Source: Kordiimonadaceae bacterium (GTDB lineage: Bacteria; Pseudomonadota; Alphaproteobacteria; Sphingomonadales; Emcibacteraceae). From it: DNA of 16,565 nt. The DNA lies in NCBI GenBank assembly GCA_018699075.1, contig JABIPV010000130.1, positions 1-16,565 on the forward strand, read 5' to 3'. Positions 6,569 to 13,898 of the stretch are shown here, in pieces. The notes beneath the pieces are model-generated. The model was not told where the DNA came from and made no database searches. It saw nothing but the letters and a program-made list of their open reading frames with translations. How positions within the stretch are numbered: position 1 is the stretch's first letter; every line of letters begins with the position of its first letter. The position numbers were made by a program, and so were the translations under genes.

Positions 6569-7543
6569 TTATCCCCCTGTTGAGGATAAATTCGTCATAA
6601 TGCCTGTATCACCGTCATTTAAGAAATGGGACGAAGCTTTATATTCAAGTTGTTTTCTTATCGCAGCCATAAGATCATCTTTTTGTTCATCACTTTGCAG
6701 CATATGACGAAGGGGAATACCGACATTACCAAACAAGCAAAGACGTAAATCACCACTAGATGTAATGCGTAATCTGTTACAGCCTGTGCAGAAATCTTTT
6801 GAATAGGGAGCAATAAGACCGATCGAGCCTTGAAAATCAGAATGGGTAAAATTAACAGCCGGGCCGTCACCAACATTACGGATATTTTCGACCCATCCGC
6901 GATCCAAGAGCTGATCTTTAACGTGATCAGAAGACAAGTGGAATTTATTAAAATATGTTAAATTATCACCCGTTTGCATAAGTTCAATATAACGCACACT
7001 TACCGGTGTATCTCTGACATATTCAAGATAACTATCCAGTTCATCGTCATTAACACCTTTAAGAAGAACCACATTTATTTTGACTTTTTTAAAGCCCACT
7101 TCCAGCGCTTTATCAATGCCATCTCTTACTTCCTGCATCCGGTTATGGCCGGTGATTTGATGGAATTTTTTTGCATTTAAACTATCAATGCTGATATTGA
7201 TGGCATTAAGTCCCGCGTCAAACCATTCTTGGGCTCTTTCTTTTAAGCGGTAGCCGTTGGTGGTAAAAGCCATGGTTTCTATTTCAGGCTTATCGGCAAT
7301 CATTTTGGCAATTTGAGTAAAATCTTTGCGAATGGTTGGCTCACCACCGGTTAATCTAATTTTCCAAACACCTAAACCGACAAAGGCGTTGACCAAACGA
7401 TTAATTTCATCTTGACCTAGGAAATTTTCATTACCGGTTTTTTGATAACCGTCAGGCAAACAATAATCGCAACTAAAATTGCAAACCTCTGTAATCGATA
7501 GGCGTAGATAGGGGAAACTTCTGTTAAATTTATCAACAAGCAT
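6569..7543 (-). CDS. moaA: GTP 3',8-cyclase MoaA (molybdenum cofactor biosynthesis)
   Basis: This 324-residue radical SAM enzyme catalyses the first step of molybdenum cofactor synthesis, turning GTP into 3',8-cyclo-7,8-dihydro-GTP. The radical SAM 4Fe-4S motif CNFSCDYC has Cys21, Cys25 and Cys28; RLTGGEPT (63-70) is the usual SAM-contact segment. The second, substrate-binding cluster uses Cys252, Cys255 and Cys269 (CTGCNRLR...LCLFG). The protein ends in Gly-Gly, as MoaA does. Length is normal. GAGA lies shortly before the ATG. Other moa genes are not in the window. The upstream region carries its own Crp/Fnr-type promoter and a structured leader, and a small hypothetical gene follows immediately. 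Confidence 0.95.
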   Translation of the reverse strand: MLVDKFNRSFPYLRLSITEVCNFSCDYCLPDGYQKTGNENFLGQDEINRLVNAFVGLGVWKIRLTGGEPTIRKDFTQIAKMIADKPEIETMAFTTNGYRLKERAQEWFDAGLNAINISIDSLNAKKFHQITGHNRMQEVRDGIDKALEVGFKKVKINVVLLKGVNDDELDSYLEYVRDTPVSVRYIELMQTGDNLTYFNKFHLSSDHVKDQLLDRGWVENIRNVGDGPAVNFTHSDFQGSIGLIAPYSKDFCTGCNRLRITSSGDLRLCLFGNVGIPLRHMLQSDEQKDDLMAAIRKQLEYKASSHFLNDGDTGIMTNLSSTGG

Positions 7544-7552
7544 TTTATTCTC

Positions 7553-7615
7553 TTTTCCAAATACGGGAGGCTATGTTGTTTCCAGCATAACCCGGTGGAA
7601 TAATTTCCACGGCTT
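7553..7615 (-). ncRNA. Structured moaA leader; candidate Moco riboswitch
   Basis: On the transcribed strand, GTGGAA-ATTA-TTCCAC forms a perfect 6-bp hairpin (about 7613-7598). Immediately downstream CGGGTTATG pairs with CATAG...CCCG around a CTGGAAACAA loop (about 7594-7564), giving a second, two-part stem that ends roughly 20 bases before the moaA ATG. Moco RNA motifs occur in moaA leaders and control moa expression, and this position and compact fold fit. I could not check the covariance model, so the identity is a suggestion; the hairpins themselves are visible. Confidence 0.4.
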
Positions 7616-7713
7616 ATTGATCATGTCATTTATGAGTTAGATCACTAAGCTTCAGAGTAAATATTAAGAACTAGTCTATACATATAATTGAACTAATTCC
7701 AGTTACATTTTAT

Positions 7714-7755
7714 TTTATAGGAAACTCTTCCTAATTCAACATTGACTTAAGTCAA
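7714..7755 (-). promoter_or_regulatory. Candidate Crp/Fnr-family-activated (class II) moaA promoter
   Basis: TTGACTTAAGTCAA (7742-7755) is a perfect 14-bp palindrome of the TTGA-N6-TCAA type bound by FNR/FixK-family regulators. On the minus strand, a -10 TATAAA lies at 7719-7714. If transcription starts at 7707, the box is centred at -41.5, the class II activation position. This would place moaA under oxygen or redox control, as known for E. coli moa. The box overlaps the stop codon of the upstream gene. The leader would be about 164 bases. Confidence 0.6.
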
Positions 7756-8130
7756 ATCTTTGCGAAGTGCGTCAACATTGTCTTCCCAGTTGTCACCATC
7801 AAATTTACCGTAATTTATGGTTTCAATAGTTGAAAGGTCCAAACAGTTTACATTGATACTGTATCCGTTGGGATGCGAGCGAGGTGTATAAAAAGATTTG
7901 ATGCCACAATGCTTACAAAATGTGTGTTTTGCCGTATGGGTATTAAAAGAATAAGTGGTTATATCGGTTTCACCAGAGAGCAAAGTAAAATCTTCCTTTT
8001 CAACAATTAAATGAATAAACCCAGTAGCTTTACAAATACTACAATTACATTCATTTGCCTTAATTATCGTTGGCGCTTTTACATTAAATGACACTGCACC
8101 ACAGTGGCATGATCCTTTATGATCGGCCAT
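7747..8130 (-). CDS. GFA/CENP-V-domain zinc protein
   Basis: This 127-residue protein belongs to the GFA (glutathione-dependent formaldehyde-activating enzyme-like, CENP-V) family. The zinc-binding cysteines are in the family order: CHCG (Cys8, Cys10), CNCSIC (Cys28, Cys30, Cys33) and FCKHCG (Cys72, Cys75). Members bind zinc and some handle glutathione adducts, but most, including this one, have no proven substrate. It starts 2 bp after the recR stop, so it is translated as the tail of the dnaX-ybaB-recR operon. It has no signal peptide. A small hairpin TAGGAA/TTCCTA follows at 7718-7733, overlapping the moaA promoter region. Confidence 0.88.
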   Translation of the reverse strand: MADHKGSCHCGAVSFNVKAPTIIKANECNCSICKATGFIHLIVEKEDFTLLSGETDITTYSFNTHTAKHTFCKHCGIKSFYTPRSHPNGYSINVNCLDLSTIETINYGKFDGDNWEDNVDALRKDLT

Positions 8131-8132
8131 GA

Positions 8133-8741
8133 TTAAAAAGGTCTCCGTGAATTAAGGGCTGTTGTAAGTGTACCATCATCAAGGTAATCAAGCTCACCAC
8201 CGATTGGTACACCATGCGCCAGTCTTGAAATCGTAATATCAAAACTTTTAAGTTGCTCCATTATATAATGAGCAGTTGTTTGACCATCTACAGTGGCATT
8301 GGTCGCAATTATGATTTCTTTTAATTCTGGTATGCTGGCTCTTTCAATCAGGGCGCTAATATTTAAGTCACTAGGGCCAACACCATCCAGAGCAGATAAT
8401 GTGCCGCCAATCACATGATACAAGCCGCGAAAAGAACCAGACCTCTCAAGCGCCCATAAATCCGATACATCTTCGACTACACAAATTTGACTATTGTCAC
8501 GTTTCGAGCTTTCACAAATATGACATGGGTTTTCCACATCTAAATTGCCGCAATTTACGCAAGGATGAACATTTTCTGCCACGTCGGATAATGCGCCAGC
8601 TAGGGGCCTCATCAAACTGTCTTTCTTCTTGATGAGCTGAAGTGCTGCGCGACGCGCTGATCGTGGGCCAAGTCCTGCAATTTTAGACAGTAAGCTAATC
8701 AGGTGATCTAATTCATTGGTGCTTGATGAAGATTTATACAT
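8133..8741 (-). CDS. recR: Recombination mediator protein RecR
   Basis: This 202-residue RecR loads RecA with RecF and RecO at DNA gaps. The N-terminal helix-hairpin-helix (IAGLGPRSARRAALQLI, about 21-38) is followed by a Cys4 zinc finger (CVNCG...CHIC, about 61-78) and a Toprim domain beginning ICVVEDVSDLWALE, with the later GGTLSALDGVGP segment. The C-terminal Walker-like part is present (RLAHGVPIGGELDYLDDGTL). It lies 14 bp after ybaB, the standard dnaX-ybaB-recR order. Confidence 0.96.
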   Translation of the reverse strand: MYKSSSSTNELDHLISLLSKIAGLGPRSARRAALQLIKKKDSLMRPLAGALSDVAENVHPCVNCGNLDVENPCHICESSKRDNSQICVVEDVSDLWALERSGSFRGLYHVIGGTLSALDGVGPSDLNISALIERASIPELKEIIIATNATVDGQTTAHYIMEQLKSFDITISRLAHGVPIGGELDYLDDGTLTTALNSRRPF

Positions 8742-8755
8742 ATTTTAAGGGGCCC

Positions 8756-9079
8756 CTAAAAAGGCAAGTTCATTCCTTCAGGAAGATCAATGCCACCGGT
8801 TAATTTTGACATCTCGCTTTTATTAAAAGCATCAACTTTCCTTTTTGCATCATTAAAGGCGGCAACAATTAGGTCTTGGACCATATCTGTATCGTCACTG
8901 TTAAAAATACTCGGATCAATTTTTAAATCCCGCATTTCAAACTTACCGTTTAATGTAAGGCTCACAAGGCCACCTCCTGAAGTTCCCAAATGCTCTGATT
9001 TTTGCAGTTCTTCTTGCATTTGAGCCATTTTAGACTGCATTTCTTGAGCTTGTTTCATCATTTTGCCTAGGTTCTTCAT
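8756..9079 (-). CDS. ybaB: Nucleoid-associated protein, YbaB/EbfC family
   Basis: This 107-residue YbaB/EbfC protein is a small DNA-binding dimer. It begins MKNLGKMMKQAQEMQSKMAQ, a long amphipathic helix typical of the family, followed by the beta strands (GGGLVSLTLNGKFEMRDLKI) and a C-terminal helix. It lies 47 bp after dnaX and 14 bp before recR, the conserved order in most bacteria. Confidence 0.95.
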   Translation of the reverse strand: MKNLGKMMKQAQEMQSKMAQMQEELQKSEHLGTSGGGLVSLTLNGKFEMRDLKIDPSIFNSDDTDMVQDLIVAAFNDAKRKVDAFNKSEMSKLTGGIDLPEGMNLPF

Positions 9080-9126
9080 GACAGCATCCTTAAATGTTAT
9101 TGAAATTCAGACTTGGATATAAGTGT

Positions 9127-10935
9127 TTATTCAAATTCATCAAGACCAAATTCGTCTGAACTAATCAAATAATTATCGTCTAACCCTTCCATGGGAAGGG
9201 TAAACTCATCTTTAATTTTTCGAATGTCAGTAATATTTGCGTCTTCAAAATTGTTGAGAACAGATTTTATTAATTCGTTACTGAGGATCATTTTTTTAAG
9301 TGCATTCTGTTCAGCAATGTCTTGTTCATATAGGCTATCGTCACCCTCTTCCGTAGAACGAGAAATCATCCAGCTTTGCCCGGTCCATTTTTTTAGGCTT
9401 GCTGACATTCGGCTGGTAAGATTATTAGGAACATGTTGATTAATTCTTATGTCAACACGACCGATATCATAACTGACCAATCTGACATTATCATTCAAAT
9501 GAAATGTTATATCGGGCTCGCCTTGTTTTTCAAACAGTTTGACCATTTCTTCAAAACTTGTGGGCGGAGTTATAAACTCTTCATCGGCTGGCTGTACGGG
9601 GTCACTAATGCGAATTGCCGCTTGGCCGGTTCCCTGTATTACATTAAAAGCTTGTGGCGCGCCTCCATCACTCGGCGTGTTATCAATATGTGTGGTTGTT
9701 GCTTGAGCCGAAGCACCCGTACCACCTCCACTTGAGGAACCTTGTGCATTCGCTCTGGTTTGTGGTGTATTTTTGATTTGCTTAACCAAATCTTCGGGTG
9801 TTGGTAAGTTTGAACTGTACGTAAGGCGAACAATTACCATTTCTGCAGCAGAAATAGGGTTAGGAGAAATGCGAACTTCTTCTGTCCCTTTCAGGAGCAT
9901 TTGCCAAGTACGTGTTAAAACTGGAATGCTGAGCCCTTGGGCCATTTCTAGCCCCTGTTTACGTTCCGCTTCTGATGTGACAAGATCATCACCTGCATCT
10001 GGCACAACTTTTAATCGCGTAAGCCAATGGGTAATCTCAAGCATATCTTGTATGATTACGGCAGGATCTGCGCCATGATGAAATTGGTAGCGGAGTTTCG
10101 CCAGCGCATCGGCTGTTTTACCTTCGAGAATATTTTTATAAAGATCAAAAATCTGCGCCCGATCTGCAAGGCCGAGCATGTCGCGAACTTGTTCTTCACT
10201 CACCTTTCCTGCACCGTGGGCAAAAGCCTGGTCCAGCAATGAGAGGCCATCACGAACCGACCCTTCAGCCGCACGTGAGATCATGGCCAGTGCGCTTTCT
10301 TCGATTTCACATTTTTCCTTAACGGCAATATTGGAATAATGTCCCATTAATTCTTCAATTGAAATGCGTCGTAGATCAAAACGCTGACAACGGCTAAGCA
10401 CGGTAACGGGAACTTTACGGATTTCAGTTGTGGCAAAAATAAATTTTACATGTTCCGGTGGTTCTTCTAACGTTTTAAGAAGTGCGTTAAAAGCGTTTCT
10501 TGAAAGCATGTGAACTTCATCGATGATATATATTTTAAAACGCGCTGACACGGATGCATATTTAACACCATCAATGATTTCACGAATATCATCAATGCCG
10601 GTGCGGCTGGCGGCATCCATTTCCATCACATCTACATGACGAGATTCGCTAATGGAAGTACAGTTCTCACATTCACCACACGGTTCAATGGTGGCTGAAC
10701 CGTTTCCATCTTTACCAATACAGTTAAGGGCTTTTGCAATAATACGTGCGGTGGTGGTTTTACCAATACCGCGCACACCTGTTAAAATAAAGGCGTGGGC
10801 AAGCCGTCCCGTTTCAATGGCATTTGATAGTGTTCTGACCATGGCATCTTGGCCGATAAGTTCAGCAAAATCGACGGGGCGGTATTTCCGTGCCAGTACT
10901 CTGTAATGAGTGTCTTTATCGGTGGTTTCTGACAT
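9127..10935 (-). CDS. dnaX: DNA polymerase III subunit gamma/tau
   Basis: This is the clamp-loader ATPase, 602 residues from the chosen start. Walker A GVRGIGKT lies at 53-60, the zinc-binding cysteines at 72, 86, 89 and 92, Walker B IIDE at 137-140, and SRC (arginine-finger region) follows. A low-complexity linker rich in Gly/Ser/Ala/Thr (about 405-440) separates the ATPase part from the C-terminal tau-like region. I chose the ATG at 10935 because GAGGA precedes it and homologues begin close to YRVLARKYRP; the ATG at 10956 would add 7 residues without a ribosome site. No E. coli-type frameshift signal is seen in the linker. A run of seven A (9291-9297 on the complementary strand) sits near the 3' end. 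Confidence 0.96.
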   Translation of the reverse strand: MSETTDKDTHYRVLARKYRPVDFAELIGQDAMVRTLSNAIETGRLAHAFILTGVRGIGKTTTARIIAKALNCIGKDGNGSATIEPCGECENCTSISESRHVDVMEMDAASRTGIDDIREIIDGVKYASVSARFKIYIIDEVHMLSRNAFNALLKTLEEPPEHVKFIFATTEIRKVPVTVLSRCQRFDLRRISIEELMGHYSNIAVKEKCEIEESALAMISRAAEGSVRDGLSLLDQAFAHGAGKVSEEQVRDMLGLADRAQIFDLYKNILEGKTADALAKLRYQFHHGADPAVIIQDMLEITHWLTRLKVVPDAGDDLVTSEAERKQGLEMAQGLSIPVLTRTWQMLLKGTEEVRISPNPISAAEMVIVRLTYSSNLPTPEDLVKQIKNTPQTRANAQGSSSGGGTGASAQATTTHIDNTPSDGGAPQAFNVIQGTGQAAIRISDPVQPADEEFITPPTSFEEMVKLFEKQGEPDITFHLNDNVRLVSYDIGRVDIRINQHVPNNLTSRMSASLKKWTGQSWMISRSTEEGDDSLYEQDIAEQNALKKMILSNELIKSVLNNFEDANITDIRKIKDEFTLPMEGLDDNYLISSDEFGLDEFE

Positions 10936-11044
10936 TAAGTATATTATCCTCGCCATTTGATGAATCAGTCTTAGACAGACTATAAATTTACTATGACGGG
11001 AATGCTATAGGCGAAGTGGAAAATATTTAATTATTTTTATGAAA

Positions 11045-11139
11045 AGTGAGAGATTGGACAACCCAGCGATCTCGTTACGGTTGCTCCCTTCCAGGCCTGG
11101 CCGGATTGGCGAGTAAACTGTCCGCCAATCTCTCGGGCC
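11045..11139 (-). ncRNA. ffs: Signal recognition particle RNA (4.5S, small bacterial type)
   Basis: The minus strand contains the conserved SRP domain IV core: CAGGCCTGGAAGGGAGCA, equivalent to CAGGTCCGGAAGGAAGCAG of E. coli 4.5S RNA, then the closing side with GTAACGAG. The ends pair: GAGAGATTGG (11134-11125) with CCAATCTCTC (11057-11048). The length of about 95 nt fits the small bacterial class. It binds Ffh to target ribosomes to the membrane. It lies just upstream of dnaX, a common alphaproteobacterial position. The exact ends are uncertain by several bases. Confidence 0.93.
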
Positions 11140-11140
11140 T

Positions 11141-11169
11141 TATATGATCCTTTTTTATTCAGATTTCAA
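11141..11169 (-). promoter_or_regulatory. Candidate ffs promoter
   Basis: On the minus strand, -35 TTGAAA (11169-11164) is separated by exactly 17 bp from -10 CATATA (11146-11141). Transcription would begin a few bases downstream at the start of the SRP RNA stem (about 11139-11134), so the position fits. Confidence 0.5.
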
Positions 11170-11246
11170 GACAATTTTCATCATTAAATCTTAGATACTG
11201 GTAATTTTTAAAAAATTCTGTCAAACATTTGACAAAGGAACATTTA

Positions 11247-12158
11247 ATGAATTTTTCTACATCTTGCATATTTGCTGAATTCCCACTTGACCCTTGCGAT
11301 CCGATAAGGTCGGATGAAGAAGAAATAAATTCTTTAGTTTATGCTGAAAACACTAGATTTATGGCCTTTTTTGATGGGCTCGCCTTAGTTAAAAGTGCAG
11401 ATGATATTACCCCCATATATTTTACCTATAAGGATATAAATGAATATGTGGAAGATGAAATTATCTTCTTAGGTAAAGACGATGTTCAAGCATATTTTGC
11501 AGTAAATGTTAGAAATAAAAACAGTTTGCAAGGCTCGGGTGCTTATCTAGATTTAAGAACGATTGCCAGAAAAGCCACAAAAGAGGGATTCTCTTCTGTT
11601 CCGTCACTCCTTGCGCGTGGAAAAATGTTACTTGATTGGCACAGCAGACATAAACATTGCGCCAATTGTGGCGCACTCAGCATCAGCGGCAAAGGCGGGT
11701 ATGTTCGAAAATGCCCCTCGTGTGATACAGAGCATTTTCCCAGAGTAGATCCTGTGGTTATTATGATGATCACTTATGCGGATAAATGTTTATTAGGTCG
11801 TAGCCCCCATTTTCTTACCGGTATGTATTCCGCTCTGGCTGGGTTTATGGAACCTGGAGAAACCATCGAAGAAGCTGTTAGACGAGAAGTATTGGAAGAA
11901 GCGGGCATAATAGTAGGCAAGGTGAGTTATATTAAAAGTCAACCCTGGCCCTTTCCATCATCATTAATGATTGGCGCAATTGGTCAAGCAAAGGACGACA
12001 AGATAAATATTGAAAATGATGAGTTAGAAGGAGCTAAATGGTTTAGCAAACAGGAAATTCGCGATGTGATAAAAAGTGGCGGCGATGATCATTTCCGTGT
12101 GCCGGAAAAATTTGCCATCGCCAGACATCTTCTTGAATATTGGCTCGAGGAAGATTAA
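11247..12158 (+). CDS. nudC: NAD+ diphosphatase NudC
   Basis: This 303-residue Nudix hydrolase cleaves NAD(H) to NMN(H) and AMP, and NudC also removes NAD caps from RNA. A zinc ribbon is formed by Cys138, Cys141, Cys156 and Cys159. The Nudix box begins at Gly199 (GFMEPGETIEEAVRREVLEEAG). SQPWPFP (231-237) is the NudC signature that separates it from other Nudix enzymes. I chose the ATG at 11247 because AAGGA lies 7 bp before it; the TTG at 11229 is in frame but overlaps that site. The gene runs opposite to pheA, with the last 4 bp shared. Confidence 0.95.
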   Translation: MNFSTSCIFAEFPLDPCDPIRSDEEEINSLVYAENTRFMAFFDGLALVKSADDITPIYFTYKDINEYVEDEIIFLGKDDVQAYFAVNVRNKNSLQGSGAYLDLRTIARKATKEGFSSVPSLLARGKMLLDWHSRHKHCANCGALSISGKGGYVRKCPSCDTEHFPRVDPVVIMMITYADKCLLGRSPHFLTGMYSALAGFMEPGETIEEAVRREVLEEAGIIVGKVSYIKSQPWPFPSSLMIGAIGQAKDDKINIENDELEGAKWFSKQEIRDVIKSGGDDHFRVPEKFAIARHLLEYWLEED

Positions 12159-13018
12159 TCGCCGCGTTTGTCAATTCGGTATTTTGATTGCGGGTAACTT
12201 CCTAAAATTCGGAATTGATTGGTGAAAAACCCTAATTCTTCAAAGGCATGTTTTACACCAATATCATCTGGATGGCCTTCAATATCGGCATAAAATTGAG
12301 TAGCACAAATTTCACCGTCCAATTGGTAACTTTCCAGTTTCGTCATGTTTACACCGTTGGTGGCAAACCCTCCCATCACTTTATAAAGGGCCGCAGGTGT
12401 GTTTTTTACCTGAAAAATAAATGACGTCATTGTTGGTTGGTCTCTTGGCAGTTCTTTTAAAGGTTCCCTTGAAAAAACTACAAACCGCGTAGTATTATGA
12501 CTGGCGTCTTCGATGTCTTTTTGAATAGATTCTAGTCCGTATATTTCCCCGGCAAGTGAAGATGCAATAGCCCCTATTTTAGGATCTTTTAGTTCGGCCA
12601 CATGTTTTGCGGCTGCGGCGGTATCCGCAAAAACTTCTCGGCGAATACCTAATGCATCAAGGGTTCGTCTACATTGTCCAAGAGCTTGTTCATGACTACG
12701 TACGGCGACCAAATCTTCTACTTTAGTGCCGGGTAAAACCAATAAATTGTGATTTATGCGTAAAAAGTGTTCGCCAATTATATGCAAACTGGAATGGGGT
12801 ATTAAATAATGAATATCTGCCACCCGACCCGCAACACTATTTTCTATCGGAATGGCTGCATATTTCGCCTCACCTTCTTCAACTGCGGCAAGAGCATCTT
12901 CAAATATTCGACAAGGTAATACATCCATATCTGGAAACAATTCTCTCGCTGCGAGGTTGGAATATGCGCCTGGTTCACCTTGGAACGATATCAAATTATC
13001 GGCAATGTTTTTCGTCAT
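12155..13018 (-). CDS. pheA: Prephenate dehydratase
   Basis: This 287-residue monofunctional enzyme converts prephenate to phenylpyruvate in phenylalanine synthesis. The catalytic domain opens with ISFQGEPGAYS (10-20) and ends with the conserved TRF motif (Thr177-Phe179), whose Thr is essential in the family. An ACT domain (about 193-280, TSFIFQVKNTPAALYKVMGG and the LESY segment) is the phenylalanine-binding regulatory part, so feedback inhibition is expected. No chorismate mutase domain is fused. GGAG lies about 11 bp before the ATG. It is divergent from the cytochrome c gene, a pairing seen in alphaproteobacteria. Confidence 0.95.
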   Translation of the reverse strand: MTKNIADNLISFQGEPGAYSNLAARELFPDMDVLPCRIFEDALAAVEEGEAKYAAIPIENSVAGRVADIHYLIPHSSLHIIGEHFLRINHNLLVLPGTKVEDLVAVRSHEQALGQCRRTLDALGIRREVFADTAAAAKHVAELKDPKIGAIASSLAGEIYGLESIQKDIEDASHNTTRFVVFSREPLKELPRDQPTMTSFIFQVKNTPAALYKVMGGFATNGVNMTKLESYQLDGEICATQFYADIEGHPDDIGVKHAFEELGFFTNQFRILGSYPQSKYRIDKRGD

Positions 13019-13150
13019 GATTTCTTTTTCTCCAATTATGAAAGCAGTATTAAATTTTCCCGTAAATCTGTCAACGAAAGACCTTATATTATTAGTTTAT
13101 TGATTATATTAAGGATATTTAAGGAAATTATGCTTAAATCACTCTTGTCT

Positions 13151-13244
13151 AGAGAGCAAAAAATCTGTAAACAGGTGTCAGAGTAAAGAGTACGATTCTG
13201 ATTATTACAGACATTGTCAGCTCTTTAAAAATTTAACTGTTAAA
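13151..13244 (+). repeat. Potential structured leader and palindrome upstream of the cytochrome c gene
   Basis: Three nested complementary pairs can form one interrupted hairpin: AGAGC (13153-13157) with GCTCT (13220-13224), CTGTAA (13165-13170) with TTACAG (13205-13210), and TCAGA (13178-13182) with TCTGA (13197-13201). After it, TTTAAC-T-GTTAAA (13232-13244) is a perfect palindrome just before the ribosome site. TTGTCA at 13215-13220 could be a -35 element. The arms are short, so chance is not excluded. No gene is evident in the 243-bp pheA-cytochrome interval. Confidence 0.3.
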
Positions 13245-13261
13245 GCATACGGGGATTTACC

Positions 13262-13837
13262 GTGAATTCACATGATCTAAATAAAGTAGCAATGGGCGTT
13301 TTAATGGCATTGCTTTTCGTGCTGGGCCTAAATAACTTATCAGAAGTTATCTTTCATCAGGACCCAATGGCAGCAAATGCATATCCTATCGATGTAGCCT
13401 CTGTGGCATCGGCGTCTTCAGCGAATGTTGTCGTGGACGCAGGTCCAACAATTGCGGAAGCCATGCAAACGGCGAGCATTGATAAAGGCATATCAGTATT
13501 TAAGAAATGTGCAGCATGTCACACACCTGAAAGTGGCGGCAAGAATAAAATTGGACCAAACTTATATAATGTTGTTGGTAAAGATGTCGCAACGACAGGT
13601 GATTTTAAATATTCAAATGCAATGCTGGCTGTAGAAGGTGGCTGGACATATGAGTTTCTAAATACATATTTGACGAAGCCTAAAGATGCGATCCCAAAAA
13701 ACAAAATGGTATTTGCCGGTCTTAAAAAAGCATCTGATCGTGCTTCTGTAATTCTATATTTACGTTCACTATCTGATGCACCTATTGATCTTCCAACAGT
13801 TGAAATAGCTGAAGTTGAAGAAATTATAGCTAATTAA
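13262..13837 (+). CDS. Membrane-anchored monohaem cytochrome c (CycM-like)
   Basis: This is a 191-residue class I cytochrome c. Residues about 9-24 are hydrophobic with no clear cleavage site, so an uncleaved N-terminal anchor is likely. An Ala/Ser/Val-rich linker (about 37-70) joins it to the haem domain: CAACH (83-87), KIGPNLYNVVG and a likely Met ligand in NKMVFAG (about 149). This architecture is that of anchored cytochromes such as CycM that carry electrons from the bc1 complex to an aa3 oxidase; the role is inferred. The start is GTG at 13262, with GGGGA about 8 bp upstream. A strong terminator follows. Confidence 0.9.
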   Translation: MNSHDLNKVAMGVLMALLFVLGLNNLSEVIFHQDPMAANAYPIDVASVASASSANVVVDAGPTIAEAMQTASIDKGISVFKKCAACHTPESGGKNKIGPNLYNVVGKDVATTGDFKYSNAMLAVEGGWTYEFLNTYLTKPKDAIPKNKMVFAGLKKASDRASVILYLRSLSDAPIDLPTVEIAEVEEIIAN

Positions 13838-13857
13838 GTGAATGACGGAATGAATTT

Positions 13858-13889
13858 AAAGCCGCTGATTAATAACAGCGGCTTTTTTT
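13858..13889. terminator. Intrinsic terminator after cytochrome c
   Basis: GCCGCTG (13861-13867) pairs with CAGCGGC (13876-13882) around an 8-base loop, followed by seven T (13883-13889). It ends the plus-strand cytochrome transcript. With AAA on the left it may also help to end the convergent NlpC/P60 transcript, though the minus-strand T-run is short. Confidence 0.9.
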
Positions 13890-13898
13890 ATGTTAAAA

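Noticed and set aside
7617..7630. Second Fnr-like site TTGATCATGTCATT in the moaA leader
   Set aside because: Only the left half matches; the right half lacks TCAA and it lies inside the predicted transcript.
9433..10242. Plus-strand frames within dnaX, including 100- and 101-residue frames
   Set aside because: They are antisense to a well-supported dnaX and show no domain or ribosome site.
10936..10956. Upstream ATG for dnaX
   Set aside because: It has no ribosome site and the extra residues are unlike homologues; it contains the GAGGA that serves the ATG at 10935.
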